NCBI RefSeq assembly: GCF_003049665.1
Contig: NZ_PYWM01000033.1
Location: forward strand, 1 to 48,200
Direction: 5' to 3'
DNA length: 48,200 bases
Source: Lysinibacillus mangiferihumi
GTDB lineage: Bacteria > Bacillota > Bacilli > Bacillales_A > Planococcaceae
Shown here: piece by piece, positions 9,348 through 18,533 of the stretch
Position numbering within the stretch: the first letter of the stretch is position 1
How the letters are laid out: every line of letters starts with the position of its first letter
Translations under genes and position numbers: made by a program
Notes under the pieces: model-generated
The model's input: the letters and a program-made list of their open reading frames with translations, nothing else
Told to the model about the DNA's origin: nothing
The model's database searches: none

Positions 9348-11021
9348 TTACATTTTTTTCGGTGCATCGATTCCTAATAAAGCTAATGCTTCGTTTAGAA
9401 TCATGGCTACACAATGACATAATGTTAAACGGCAACTTTGTAAGCAATCTTTTGCTAGAATTTTATTCGTTGCATAATATTTATTAAACGCACGAGCTAA
9501 TTGTAAAGCATATTTAGCTACGATGGAAGGATCAACTTGCTCATACGCGTTCGCAATTGCACGTGGGAATTGTTCAAGTAACAGCAAGACCTGCCATGCC
9601 TGTTGTCCTAACGGTTGGAAAGACACTTCCTCAAGTGGTCCATCTGCTTTGTCTAAAATGGAGTGAATGCGTGCATACGTATATTGGATATATGGTCCCG
9701 TTTCCCCTTCAAACTGCATCATGTCTTTTATAGAAAATTCAATATCATGAATGCGATTATTTTTTAAGTCATTGAAAATAACGGCACCTACACCAACCTG
9801 CCTCGCTACTTCTTCTTTATTTTGTAAATGTGGATTTTTCAATTGAATACTTTGTTTTGCGGTCTCAATCGCTTCTGTCAATACATCATGAAGAAGAACA
9901 ATTTTCCCTTTTCGCGTTGACATCTTTTTTCCCTCTTGAAGCATCATTCCAAAAGCCACATGACGTAAATCTTGTGCCCAATCATAACCCATTTTTTTTA
10001 TAACGTGAAATAACTGTTGGAAATGTAATGTTTGTTCATTGCCCACGACATAGTAAATTTTTTCAGGATTATACTGTTGCTTTCGATAAAAGGCGGCTGC
10101 TAAATCACGCGTAGCATACAGTGTAGCTCCGTCTGTTTTCTTGATGATACAAGGAGGCATATCCTCAAGTTCAACCACATATGCACCTTCTGATAGTGTT
10201 AGTAGTTCTTTTGCTTGTAATTCACTTACAACTGCTTCCATTTTATCATTATAAAACGCTTCTCCTTCGTAACGATCAAATTGAATACCTAACAGCTGGT
10301 ATAGTCCCTTGAATTCTTCTAATGATACCTCTCTAAACCATTGCCAGAGAGCAAGCGCCTCTTCATCTTGATCTTCTAACGCTTTAAATGCCGCTCGCGC
10401 TTGTACAATTAACGTTGCATCTTGTTGTGCTTCTTCATGAAATTTTACATAAATTTTCAATAATTCTTTAATTGGTGCTGCTTCAATTGCTTGTTGGTTT
10501 CCCCATAGATGATAAGCGACAATTAACTTTCCAAACTGAGTACCCCAATCGCCTAAATGATTGATACGAATAGCCTTATAGCCATTTTTCTCTGCTAAAT
10601 TGGCAAGCGCATTCCCTATAACTGTTGAACGTAAATGGCCCATTGAGAAAGGCTTGGCGATATTAGGGGAAGAAAAGTCGAATACAACATTGCCTTTACT
10701 TATCGGACTTGTTCCATATAATTTTTGCTCTATCATCATTTTACTTAATACTTGTTGCGTGATGTGGTGTTGATTTAAAAATAAATTGACATATCCGCCA
10801 ACTAGCTCGACGGATTGAATTAATTCACACGTTACATTTTTTTGAATTTCAGCTGCAATGGTTTGTGGAGATTTACTTAGCTGTTTAGACAGTTTAAAAC
10901 ACGGCAGGGCAAAATCACCCAAAGCTATATTTTTAGGTTTTTCAAGTAATGTTTCAATCTCCTCGGCTGCTACTTGCTGATGTAATGCGATCGCTAAACT
11001 TTTCGCAATTTCTGTTATCAT
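9348..11021 (-). CDS. argS: Arginyl-tRNA synthetase
   Basis: Charges tRNA-Arg with arginine in the cytosol. Class I synthetase marks are present: SSPNIAKPFSMGHLRST (HIGH motif variant), the YATRDLAAAFYR segment, KKMSTRKGKIV (KMSK-type loop), and the C-terminal tRNA-binding helical domain ending in EALALLGIDAPKKM. Its length of 557 aa is normal. The frame stays open far upstream, through the T-box leader, but translation should start at the ATG at 11021: GAGGAGGG sits 6-7 bases before it, and a nearer ATG at 11027 touches the ribosome site. Expression is controlled by the T-box leader just upstream, so it is induced when tRNA-Arg is uncharged. Confidence 0.95.
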   Translation of the reverse strand: MITEIAKSLAIALHQQVAAEEIETLLEKPKNIALGDFALPCFKLSKQLSKSPQTIAAEIQKNVTCELIQSVELVGGYVNLFLNQHHITQQVLSKMMIEQKLYGTSPISKGNVVFDFSSPNIAKPFSMGHLRSTVIGNALANLAEKNGYKAIRINHLGDWGTQFGKLIVAYHLWGNQQAIEAAPIKELLKIYVKFHEEAQQDATLIVQARAAFKALEDQDEEALALWQWFREVSLEEFKGLYQLLGIQFDRYEGEAFYNDKMEAVVSELQAKELLTLSEGAYVVELEDMPPCIIKKTDGATLYATRDLAAAFYRKQQYNPEKIYYVVGNEQTLHFQQLFHVIKKMGYDWAQDLRHVAFGMMLQEGKKMSTRKGKIVLLHDVLTEAIETAKQSIQLKNPHLQNKEEVARQVGVGAVIFNDLKNNRIHDIEFSIKDMMQFEGETGPYIQYTYARIHSILDKADGPLEEVSFQPLGQQAWQVLLLLEQFPRAIANAYEQVDPSIVAKYALQLARAFNKYYATNKILAKDCLQSCRLTLCHCVAMILNEALALLGIDAPKKM

Positions 11022-11044
11022 ATCCATTCCCTCCTCTACAAAAT

Positions 11045-11293
11045 AAAAAAGCCCCCGTCTCCAATAAGAGACGAGAGCATTGCATTCCCGTGGTACCACT
11101 CTAGTTGCCATTATTATGACCACTTTCAATTGATAACGGGGTGACGCCCCGGTATTCCCTACTAATATTTCGGGAAACTTCTCCAAAGTGCGTTTCATTC
11201 AAACGATCTGCATTAGGCTCACACCATCCCTAACTCGCTTGGCAGTTCAAAATGAATTACTGTCTTTTTCACAGAATGTACAATTATTAATTT
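11045..11293 (-). ncRNA. T-box leader, arginine (CGC specifier)
   Basis: A tRNA-sensing riboswitch in front of argS. Reading the minus strand: the stem I distal part AGCGAGTTAGGGATGGTG, then the specifier region GAAACGCACTTTGGAG in which the codon aligned to known T-boxes is CGC (Arg) at 11192-11190, then the antiterminator T-box AGAGTGGTACCACGGG at 11102-11087, and a terminator stem (CTCTCGTCTC / GAGACGGGGGC, then TTTTTT) at 11078-11045. Uncharged tRNA-Arg would pair with TGGT-type bases in the T-box bulge and let argS be transcribed. Confidence 0.93.
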
Positions 11294-11299
11294 TGGAAT

Positions 11300-11328
11300 A
11301 TTTTACATGATTATATCCTTCAAGTCAA
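11300..11328 (-). promoter_or_regulatory. SigA-type promoter of the T-box/argS transcript
   Basis: On the minus strand TTGACT (11328-11323), a 17-bp spacer and TAAAAT (11305-11300). Transcription would start near 11293, at the head of the T-box. Confidence 0.8.
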
Positions 11329-11420
11329 CGTTGATTTGGTTTAAAGCGAACGATGGACAATGTCAAATTTTTCTACTGACATTCAAGCTCACTTCTTCAT
11401 TTAAAAAATGCGGATATCTA

Positions 11421-11735
11421 TTAACGTAATTCAATTAAATTAGGTAGCTTTTCCAATACTTCTCTAAACTCTAGTAAGTCTTTAAAAATATATTGTTTAT
11501 CAATGCCATTAAAGAAAGTATATTGCGCACGTTCGAGATTATTCGTGATTTCAAGGGAAATCGAAACATGCGTCAAATCACAGTCAGGTAAATGACAGTG
11601 CTCTTCAGCAAACCATTTAACGAATACAGGTTCCGTAATCTCTTTTGTATAGAAAAGTAAATTTTGCTCTTCATAAAATCTAAATTTAAAGCCCTTTTGC
11701 AATAACAAGTGTAATATTTGTTCTTTTGTCTCCAT
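11421..11735 (-). CDS. Hypothetical protein, 104 aa
   Basis: I do not recognise this gene. It has a strong ribosome site (GGAGGATG) 5 bases from the ATG and a soluble, acidic, aromatic-rich product with no signal peptide or membrane helix. The N-terminal 15 residues form a likely helix (TKEQILHLLLQKG), followed by alternating strand-like segments. Two Cys and two His lie close together (EEHCHLPDCDLTH, about residues 45-57), which could bind a metal, but this is a guess. It stands alone between argS and the decarboxylase. Confidence 0.7.
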   Translation of the reverse strand: METKEQILHLLLQKGFKFRFYEEQNLLFYTKEITEPVFVKWFAEEHCHLPDCDLTHVSISLEITNNLERAQYTFFNGIDKQYIFKDLLEFREVLEKLPNLIELR

Positions 11736-11934
11736 TGTTCATCCTCCTATAATGAAAGTATTCTTTCGCTTGTAAAAGTTTTACACCTAGATTATACCAA
11801 AGTAAATATTACCAATTATATATTATATATCTTTTTATAGTACCATTATTTGTTTAATTATTAAAATAATATACCTACCTTTGTAAGTATATAGCCTACA
11901 GCAGATGGGCTGTTTTGATGAGTCTTGAATAAGA

Positions 11935-11976
11935 AAAGAACATGTTTTGAAAACCCTTGATCAAAACATGTTCTTT
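11935..11976 (-). terminator. Terminator of the decarboxylase gene
   Basis: Perfect 15-bp inverted repeat AAAGAACATGTTTTG / CAAAACATGTTCTTT with a 12-base loop, starting 5 bp past the decarboxylase stop. On the minus strand it is followed only by a short mixed T tract (CTTTTCTTA). Confidence 0.8.
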
Positions 11977-11981
11977 GTATG

Positions 11982-13430
11982 TTAAACAAATACTTTTTCT
12001 TTATTTACATCGGAAAGTATTTTGACAGAAAGGGCTCTTGCGTACTTATCCAAAAGTGCAATCGTCTTCTTTATTTCCATATAGGTTGTTTCAGGATTAA
12101 TCGTACAAATTCTTAAAACTACTTGGCCGTTTAATATTGTCGTAAAGACCCCGGCATAAGCACTACTTATCATTTTTCTCGAAATTTCTGTATTCACTTT
12201 ATTTATAATTTCATCGTCAAAATTCGGTGGTGAAAATCGAAAATTGACGATTGCCAAGTTCGCTTTCGTTATAATGCTCCAATCCTTGTACTTTAAAACT
12301 TCACTTTCTGCATATTCTGCTAGACGTATACCATGATTAATCAATTCCTCCATCTTATCCGACCCTAGAACTTGCAACGTGAACCACAGCTTTAGCGCTC
12401 TAGCTGGGCGTGTCAGTTCCATACCAAAGTCCCAAAAATTGATTTCTTCATTATTTATTTGTGCATCTCTTAAATATTCAGGATTAGTATGAAAACTATG
12501 AAATAATAAGTTTTTATTTTTCACCAAAATCATGCCACAACCATATGTCTGAAATAACCATTTATGGGCATCCCAACTGACGCTATCAGCTTTTTCAATC
12601 CCTTTTAACTTACTTTTATGCTTTTTTGACAGAAGGACAGTCGCTCCATAAGCCCCATCAACATGCATCCAAAGGTTAAACTTTTGGCAAATGCGATGAA
12701 TATCTTCCATCTGATCAATACTTCCTGTATTAGTGGAACCAGCACTGGCAATCACTATAAATGGCTTTAAGCCTAATGATAAGTCTGCTTTTATTTGTTC
12801 ATGCAACATCATTGTATTGAATTTAAAATTATCAGTTTGAATAATTCTAATATTACGGTCGCTTATACCAATTATTTTTAGACCTTTCATTACGGATGAA
12901 TGTGTTTGATCGGAAATATAGGCTATTCCTTTGGCAAGGTCGCCATTTAATTTGTTATCGCGCGCTACTGTTAACGCAGTAATATTTGCAATCGAACCAC
13001 CTGATACAAAAATTCCTCCGGATTGTTCGGTGTAACCAATTTTATTATTTAACCAAGCGATGAGTTCCTTTTCAATATAACTAGCCGTAGGTGTTGACAT
13101 CCAACTTCCTGCATGCATATTGTAAGCATTGGTTACGACATCAGCTACCCAAGATATGAGTGATGCAGGGCCTGGTACAAAACCAAAATAGCGTGGATGA
13201 TTTAGCTTAGCTCTATATTTATAAATATATTCTACTGCATCAGATAGAACGTCGCACATCGGTCTACCTTCACTTGGTATCGCTAAATCATCCAATAGTT
13301 GAAATACATTGTCATTTGAGAATTCAATGACTTTTTGACTATGCAAATTTTGCTGATCTAATAAAAATTTTCTTATAAAGTTCATCATTGTCTCTTCTAT
13401 TTCAATTATGTTATCGATATTGTTTTTCAT
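11982..13430 (-). CDS. PLP-dependent group II amino-acid decarboxylase (aromatic-type)
   Basis: A 482-aa enzyme that would remove the carboxyl group of an amino acid to give an amine. Family marks: HPRYFGFVPGPAS near residue 78, the SYIEKELIAWLN segment, SGGSIANITAL (cofactor phosphate contact), WMHVDGAYGA with the Asp that holds the pyridine nitrogen, and DSVSWDAHKWLFQ, whose Lys forms the Schiff base. It is closest in style to aromatic-L-amino-acid and tyrosine/DOPA decarboxylases rather than glutamate decarboxylase. It follows the exporter and aminochorismate operon on the same strand but has its own spacer and terminator. In context its substrate may be 4-aminophenylalanine or a relative (inference). 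Confidence 0.88.
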   Translation of the reverse strand: MKNNIDNIIEIEETMMNFIRKFLLDQQNLHSQKVIEFSNDNVFQLLDDLAIPSEGRPMCDVLSDAVEYIYKYRAKLNHPRYFGFVPGPASLISWVADVVTNAYNMHAGSWMSTPTASYIEKELIAWLNNKIGYTEQSGGIFVSGGSIANITALTVARDNKLNGDLAKGIAYISDQTHSSVMKGLKIIGISDRNIRIIQTDNFKFNTMMLHEQIKADLSLGLKPFIVIASAGSTNTGSIDQMEDIHRICQKFNLWMHVDGAYGATVLLSKKHKSKLKGIEKADSVSWDAHKWLFQTYGCGMILVKNKNLLFHSFHTNPEYLRDAQINNEEINFWDFGMELTRPARALKLWFTLQVLGSDKMEELINHGIRLAEYAESEVLKYKDWSIITKANLAIVNFRFSPPNFDDEIINKVNTEISRKMISSAYAGVFTTILNGQVVLRICTINPETTYMEIKKTIALLDKYARALSVKILSDVNKEKVFV

Positions 13431-13533
13431 ATATCATCATTCCTTCATTTTAAGTTGTTCAGCAAGTGCCATGATTTTAGCATCAATCTTAGCAATTATT
13501 GTTGGTCACCCTACAAATCATTCGTTCTCCACT

Positions 13534-13567
13534 AAAAAATCCCCCTAATTTCAATGATTAGAGGGAT
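13534..13567 (-). terminator. Terminator of the aminochorismate/exporter operon
   Basis: Minus-strand ATCCCTCTAAT pairs with ATTAGGGGGAT, followed by TTTTTT. The stop codon of the exporter gene lies inside the stem, so gene and terminator overlap. Confidence 0.85.
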
Positions 13568-15077
13568 GCTCTTCTTTAATAAAAAAGAAAGTTAAAATAG
13601 CAGTAAGTAAAATGAAACAAAATGCTGCTAAGCTCGTATATTCAACGCCCTTTAGAAAGGCAGAGTTTGCAATATTGAGCAAATCAGTCGATAAATCTTT
13701 TGGTAACGACTCACTTACGGCTAAAGTACCTGCAAGCGTATCTGTCGAACCTTCTGAAATCTTAGCCTGAAGATAATCTGGTAATAAAAACGATTGTCTA
13801 TACCACCATGTAATCGCTCCCCCAATTAACGTCGTACCAAGGACAACGCCAACTTCATAGGCCGTTTCACTTACCGACGAGGCCCCACCAGCTTTTTCAG
13901 GAATAACTGATGAAATAATGAGGTCATTCGAGACGGTAGTAATGATGCCCACACCACTACTGATGAACAGAAAAGCTAAACCAATAATTAGAGGTGTAAG
14001 TGTTAAACTATAGACGGCTAAAAAAGAAATCGCAATAAGAATAAGGGACCCACTAATAATAAAATTAGGCTTAACCTTTTGCGCAATGACAACGATACCT
14101 ATTCCAGAAATAATCGCTAATATTTCACCTGGTACGAGGATAAAGCTACTAATTAATGGCGATATTCTATGAGATATTTGTAGTAATTGTGTTGCAAAGA
14201 AGATAAATCCTATTAAGGAACCTAAGCTGACCATATTGATAAAGACAAGCGACGAAAAGCTTTTATTTCTAAACAGACTCATATCTAACAAAGGATTAGG
14301 TAATACAAGCTGTCGTTTTACAAACAGCACAGCAAAAATAGCGCCAATCCCCATGCTTAGTAAGCTTCCTTCCCATTCTCCACCAGTGGCAACTTGTTTT
14401 AATCCAAACATAATACCAAACATGGCAATGAAAGACATGCCAATACTGAAGAAATCTACTCTGCCAGTTAACTTTTCTTGTGATTCGGTAATAAAATTGT
14501 GAATAAAGAATATGACAGGAATAAAGAAAGGAATTGAAATTAAAAAGATTGCGTGCCAAGAAAAGAAAGTAAGTAATACACCACCAATAATTGGTCCAAG
14601 TACAGAACCAATTGTTAAGCAAGTAGCCCAAGCCGCTACTACTAATCTTCTTTCCTCTCGGTCAAGAAAAGTTGAACGGATTAAGGCTAATGTAGCAGGT
14701 AGAATCATTGCGCCAAAAAAACCTAGCGCCGCTCTACCAGCAATAATTTGGCCTGCATTTTGCGAAAAAATGATAATAAAAGATATAATCGAAAATCCAA
14801 GACTACCGATAAAAAGTACTTTTTTGTGTCCTTTACGGTCACCAATACCACCCATCGTAACAAGTAAACTTGCTAGCACTAAAGCGTAAGCATCAATTAT
14901 CCAAAGCTGTTGAGCGGCACTCGGAGATAATGCATATGTAAGCTGTGGTAAGGCAAATGACAGTATCGTATTATCAATTGTAACACTCAAAACAGGCAAT
15001 AAAATGATTAAAAGTGCCAATAGTTTTGGTTTACTTTTAATAATGGTGACAAAAGGACTAACAGACTTCTCTTCCAT
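13551..15077 (-). CDS. MFS drug-type exporter, DHA2 (QacA/SmvA-like), 14 helices
   Basis: A 508-aa membrane protein. The first helix carries VLSVTIDNTILSFALPQL, the D1 motif of DHA2 exporters (acidic residue in helix 1), then SAAQQLWIIDAYALVLASLLVTMGGIGDRKGHKKV (motif A), GRAALGFFGAMILPATLALI, and motif C-like ATCLTIGSVLGPIIGG, the proton-antiport signature. About fourteen hydrophobic segments and an extra loop near residue 420 fit QacA-type pumps. AAAAGGAGG precedes the ATG. It is the last gene of the aminochorismate operon, 30 bp after the dehydrogenase gene, so I infer it exports the pathway product. Confidence 0.9.
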   Translation of the reverse strand: MEEKSVSPFVTIIKSKPKLLALLIILLPVLSVTIDNTILSFALPQLTYALSPSAAQQLWIIDAYALVLASLLVTMGGIGDRKGHKKVLFIGSLGFSIISFIIIFSQNAGQIIAGRAALGFFGAMILPATLALIRSTFLDREERRLVVAAWATCLTIGSVLGPIIGGVLLTFFSWHAIFLISIPFFIPVIFFIHNFITESQEKLTGRVDFFSIGMSFIAMFGIMFGLKQVATGGEWEGSLLSMGIGAIFAVLFVKRQLVLPNPLLDMSLFRNKSFSSLVFINMVSLGSLIGFIFFATQLLQISHRISPLISSFILVPGEILAIISGIGIVVIAQKVKPNFIISGSLILIAISFLAVYSLTLTPLIIGLAFLFISSGVGIITTVSNDLIISSVIPEKAGGASSVSETAYEVGVVLGTTLIGGAITWWYRQSFLLPDYLQAKISEGSTDTLAGTLAVSESLPKDLSTDLLNIANSAFLKGVEYTSLAAFCFILLTAILTFFFIKEEHPSNH

Positions 15078-15107
15078 AATATGCCTCCTTTTACTGTAAG
15101 CATAAGA

Positions 15108-16010
15108 TTAATTACTATTAAAATAGCGGTTGCACTTTACTTTCAGCTCATTTAACGATTCACCTAAAACCTCTTCATGGTTTTTCAACAAAACAGAAAA
15201 GTCTTTAAAGTAATCCTCTTTGATGATGTGATTAAGATTCGTTATAGAATTAATTACATCATTTCTAATTTTCTCGGAATAAGGATTATACTTTTGAATG
15301 TCCCAATACACATCGGGTGAATTTTGTGTTAGCCTGGCTGATAAGCATAACATCATCTGCATAGGCGGTGGGGAAAGCTGCATCATTTCTTTTATTGATA
15401 AATCATGTTTCTCCCCTAATACACTAATTAATGAAAGCGTTAAAATATGAGGAAGTGCTTGCACAAGTGAAACTTTCTCATCATGTCCATGTGGGTCAAA
15501 CTCAAATACTACCATATCATTGTATTCAATTAGAGTTTTCATCATCGTATATGCCTCTGACTCTTCCTCTTTTACAATCGCTACCGCTCTTCCTTGATAA
15601 GGTAAAGTAGGTGAAAACATAAAATTAATCCCTACCATAGGGTTATTCGGTAAAAAGGTTTTAGCAAGCTTGAAAAAAGAACTTTGTATCGAACATGTAT
15701 TAATGATTTTTACTTCTTCCTTCATTAAATGAGCTTTTGATGATAATACATCTAAACAAGAAGATTCGGGTAATGCAAAAATAATTGCATCCCCCGAAGA
15801 GTAAATATCATTTATATCGTCAGATAATACATCAGATACGATAATTTCTAGGTTCGAGTAAAGATTCCCACACGCAGCCCTTAAGGAATCACCTTCACAC
15901 GGCTCTTTATCTATAATGACTAGATGATGCCCAGACTTCAATAATAAAGATGATAAAAACTTACCAATTAACCCATTTCCCCCCAATACTATTATTGTCT
16001 CATATTTCAT
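15108..16010 (-). CDS. Prephenate-dehydrogenase family enzyme, probable 4-amino-4-deoxyprephenate dehydrogenase (PapC-like)
   Basis: A 300-aa NAD(P)-dependent enzyme of the TyrA family. The N-terminus has the Rossmann loop GGNGLIGKF after a beta strand and an acidic IDKEP at the end of strand 2, which favours NAD. IIFALPESSCLDVL and NTCSIQSSF follow the TyrA order, and the MVGINFMFSP segment matches the TyrA GxHPMFGP region but lacks its His. The helical C-terminal half (LPHILTLSLISVLGE) is typical. Its operon also holds a PabA, a PabB with a PIKGT lysine, and a chorismate mutase, so by analogy with pristinamycin and chloramphenicol pathways it should oxidise 4-amino-4-deoxyprephenate to 4-aminophenylpyruvate. 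The start overlaps pabB by 11 bp. Ordinary prephenate dehydrogenase cannot be ruled out. Confidence 0.8.
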   Translation of the reverse strand: MKYETIIVLGGNGLIGKFLSSLLLKSGHHLVIIDKEPCEGDSLRAACGNLYSNLEIIVSDVLSDDINDIYSSGDAIIFALPESSCLDVLSSKAHLMKEEVKIINTCSIQSSFFKLAKTFLPNNPMVGINFMFSPTLPYQGRAVAIVKEEESEAYTMMKTLIEYNDMVVFEFDPHGHDEKVSLVQALPHILTLSLISVLGEKHDLSIKEMMQLSPPPMQMMLCLSARLTQNSPDVYWDIQKYNPYSEKIRNDVINSITNLNHIIKEDYFKDFSVLLKNHEEVLGESLNELKVKCNRYFNSN

Positions 16011-17460
16011 TGTTCTTTTGAACCCTCCTTATACTTTGAAACGGAACACATGCCTTAATTAATGTCTCACGGAACTCTTCCTCTGCATCTGATGCCTCTA
16101 TAATAGCTCCTCCAACCCCAAAAGTTGCAACTTGATCTTTAATGACGACCGTTCTAATAACAATACTTAAATCTGTATAACCGTTAAAGCCAACCCAACC
16201 AATAGATCCAGAATAAATGCCTCGTGGAGACTCTTCCAGCTCATCTATTATTCTCATCGTTCTTAGTTTTGGTGCTCCAGTCATTGAGCCCCCCGGGAAG
16301 CATTTACCTATCGATTTAAAAATGCCATTATCCCAATTTAATTCACCAACGACTGTGGAAACTAACTGATGTACAGATGAATAGGTTTCAACAACAAAAG
16401 CTTCTGGTACACTCACCGTATCAGGATGGCAAACTTCATTAAAATCATGCCTTACTAAGTCGACAATCATTAAATTCTCTGCTCTATCCTTTGGGGAAGT
16501 CATTAAACTTTCTTTCTCCAAACGATCTTGCTCTTCCGTTGTACCTCTTGCTCTAGTTCCCTTAATAGGTTTCGATGCCATTTTTCCGTTTTCGTCAATG
16601 CTTATAAACATTTCTGGAGAAGAACTTACGATTGAAAAACGTTCGGTATTGAAAAAAGCGCTATATCTTACGGGGCTCAAAAGTCTCATTTCTTTGTAAA
16701 GCAGTAATGGATCAAAACTATATGGCATGGAAGCACGGTTTGTTAAACATATTTCGTAAGATTCACCTTCAGTAATGTATGTTTGACACTGTTTTATCTT
16801 ATCCTTGTAGTCATTACTCGATATTTCTAAGTCAATCTCATCTTCTGTTGGAGGCATTAAAAATTCGACCGTTTTTCTTTGTATAGACTCTTCACTTTTC
16901 TGCAGTAGAGCTTCTGATACAGTTAAAATTTCACCCCACAAGTTGCACACATAACGCTTCTGATTTAGATGATCAAACACTACGATATTTTTAGGTAAAT
17001 AAAGAACAGCATCTGGCAAATCTGAACTATGTTTATTCGGTATCCCTCGAAGTGCTTTTAACTCGTATCCTAAATAGCCAATGACTCCTCCATTAAATGG
17101 ATGTAACACTTCTTTAGGCATTTCATTGGTTATTAAAGAAAATATGCAGTCCATAACTTCGTAAAAATCTCCATAAACCGACTCTTGTCCTTTAGGGCCA
17201 GTTATATCCAACCTTGAATCTTTCACATAATACATGAAGGAAATTGCAGCATCTAAATTACAATTTCCCATAACCGAAAACCGACTGCCAAACTCACTTG
17301 ATAACTCTCCATCTAACCAAAAACTATCTTTTGAACCATAAAATAATTTTTCATAGATATCAATAGGAGAGGACGCCAACTCTATTTCAATATTCTTTGG
17401 CGCTACAAGCATTGGGCACCCTACACCCTCTAGCTTTTCTTTAAGCGAAATCTCGTACAT
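16000..17460 (-). CDS. 4-amino-4-deoxychorismate synthase, PabB-like subunit
   Basis: A chorismate-using enzyme of about 486 aa. It shows the family core YKDKIKQCQTYITEGESYEICLTNR, FSIVSSSPEMFIS, DRAENLMIVDLVRHDF, FPGGSMTGAPKLRTMRIIDELE and the C-terminal GVGGAIIEASDAEEEFRET. At the position that tells the two subfamilies apart it reads PIKGTRARG, with Lys300. ADC synthases have this Lys (the covalent nucleophile in E. coli PabB), whereas anthranilate synthases have Ala (PIAGT). With the adjacent amidotransferase it would turn chorismate and glutamine into aminodeoxychorismate. I chose the ATG at 17460, since GGGAGG is 7 bases upstream; the frame is open to 17499. It overlaps pabA by 20 bp. 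No PabC lyase is present, so the product is probably fed to the mutase and dehydrogenase here, not folate. Confidence 0.9.
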   Translation of the reverse strand: MYEISLKEKLEGVGCPMLVAPKNIEIELASSPIDIYEKLFYGSKDSFWLDGELSSEFGSRFSVMGNCNLDAAISFMYYVKDSRLDITGPKGQESVYGDFYEVMDCIFSLITNEMPKEVLHPFNGGVIGYLGYELKALRGIPNKHSSDLPDAVLYLPKNIVVFDHLNQKRYVCNLWGEILTVSEALLQKSEESIQRKTVEFLMPPTEDEIDLEISSNDYKDKIKQCQTYITEGESYEICLTNRASMPYSFDPLLLYKEMRLLSPVRYSAFFNTERFSIVSSSPEMFISIDENGKMASKPIKGTRARGTTEEQDRLEKESLMTSPKDRAENLMIVDLVRHDFNEVCHPDTVSVPEAFVVETYSSVHQLVSTVVGELNWDNGIFKSIGKCFPGGSMTGAPKLRTMRIIDELEESPRGIYSGSIGWVGFNGYTDLSIVIRTVVIKDQVATFGVGGAIIEASDAEEEFRETLIKACVPFQSIRRVQKNNEI

Positions 17461-18052
17461 GTAATGGCCTCCCGTAGGATTTTTCCGCAGAAATATCAAT
17501 AAAATTTTTAATTAATTCAACGCCAAACTCCGAATCAATCGACTCAGGATGAAATTGGACGCCATAAATAGGTAACTCTTTATGGGCAATCCCCATAATC
17601 AAACCATCTTGAGTATAAGCAGTTGCTTCAAGGGAAGGTGCAAGTTTAGTACAGATTAAAGAGTGATATCTAACTGCAAAAAAACTATTTGGTAAGCCTT
17701 TAAATATATTTTCACCACTATTGACAATAAGCTCTTTGTAACCATGAACTGGTTTTGGAGCTTTGCCAACCTCGCCACCAAAACAATGATTAATCCCTTG
17801 ATGCCCTAAACAAATACCTAAAATAGGCATATTCACTTCTTTAATCATCCTTTTACATATACCAAAATCTTCGTCCTTTTCTGGCGTTCCAGGTCCAGGA
17901 GATAGAATGATATTATTAAATTCCGCTAGATTAATTTTATGAAAAGGATAATCATTCGTTACGACAACAGGAGAAACATTCGTTACTCTATAAACATATT
18001 GGGCAATATTATTAGTAAAAGAATCATAATTGTCTATTATTAGTGTTTTCAT
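17441..18052 (-). CDS. Glutamine amidotransferase subunit of ADC synthase (PabA/TrpG-like)
   Basis: A class I glutamine amidotransferase of 203 aa that releases ammonia for its PabB partner. Seen: LIIDNYDSFTNNIAQY at the start, NNIILSPGPGTP (oxyanion strand), ILGICLGHQGI with the catalytic Cys, the RYHSL segment, and VQFHPESIDSEFG with the catalytic His and Glu. It overlaps the mutase stop by 4 bp (ATGA) and the next gene by 20 bp, so the three are translated together. Confidence 0.93.
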   Translation of the reverse strand: MKTLIIDNYDSFTNNIAQYVYRVTNVSPVVVTNDYPFHKINLAEFNNIILSPGPGTPEKDEDFGICKRMIKEVNMPILGICLGHQGINHCFGGEVGKAPKPVHGYKELIVNSGENIFKGLPNSFFAVRYHSLICTKLAPSLEATAYTQDGLIMGIAHKELPIYGVQFHPESIDSEFGVELIKNFIDISAEKSYGRPLHVRDFA

Positions 18053-18345
18053 TGGTTTGCTTTCATTCCTTTGATTAACTTATCTTCTACCGCACACGTT
18101 TCATTAATAATAATTTTAAATACATCCTCAATATATTTTGGGTTTAAATTGTTTTCTTTTGCTACGATGCTTGTTTTCTTTAATACTTCTTCAATCCTTT
18201 TTGGCTGCATCATATTCACATTGTATTTGTATTTATATTTTGCTATTTCTGTGCATACTTCCATTCTTTCCGATAACAGTGCAACAATTTTAGTGTTGAT
18301 CGTATCAATTTCTGCTCTCCATGCTTCAAGTAATTCCTCTTTCAT
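18049..18345 (-). CDS. AroQ-type chorismate mutase, probable 4-amino-4-deoxychorismate mutase (PapB-like)
   Basis: A 98-aa all-helical AroQ-class mutase. Conserved positions are visible: WRAEIDTINTKIVALLSERMEVCTEIAKYKYKYN, with the active-site Arg near residue 10, Arg near 27 and Lys near 36, then RIEEVLKK and a final helix with I/LxxE. Family members move the enolpyruvyl side chain of chorismate. Lying first in an operon with ADC synthase and a TyrA-type dehydrogenase, it most likely acts on aminodeoxychorismate, as PapB does. GAAGGGGG precedes the ATG. A possible promoter (TTGTTT, 17 bp, TATATC) lies about 110 bp upstream in the gap to the methyltransferase. Confidence 0.85.
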   Translation of the reverse strand: MKEELLEAWRAEIDTINTKIVALLSERMEVCTEIAKYKYKYNVNMMQPKRIEEVLKKTSIVAKENNLNPKYIEDVFKIIINETCAVEDKLIKGMKANQ

Positions 18346-18533
18346 TATTTAATCCCCCTTCTATAGTTAAATAATTTCGTTACTACAAATTTCTAGCTAA
18401 AGATGAGCATCTGATTAAAATGCCTTTGATATAGCGTGATAGCAAATAGTAAACAAATATCTGAAATTTAGAACGATTTAGGAAAGATAAAAGATTGTAC
18501 CCTTATGATTTGATTTATTTCTTGGATATTTAT

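Noticed and set aside
13443..13510. Short minus-strand frame ending MALAEQLKMKE just before the decarboxylase
   Set aside because: No ribosome site and no start with support; it is likely chance or leader sequence.
16000..18052. Anthranilate synthase (TrpE/TrpG) for tryptophan
   Set aside because: The subfamily position reads PIKGT (Lys, as in ADC synthase), not PIAGT, and no other trp gene is nearby.
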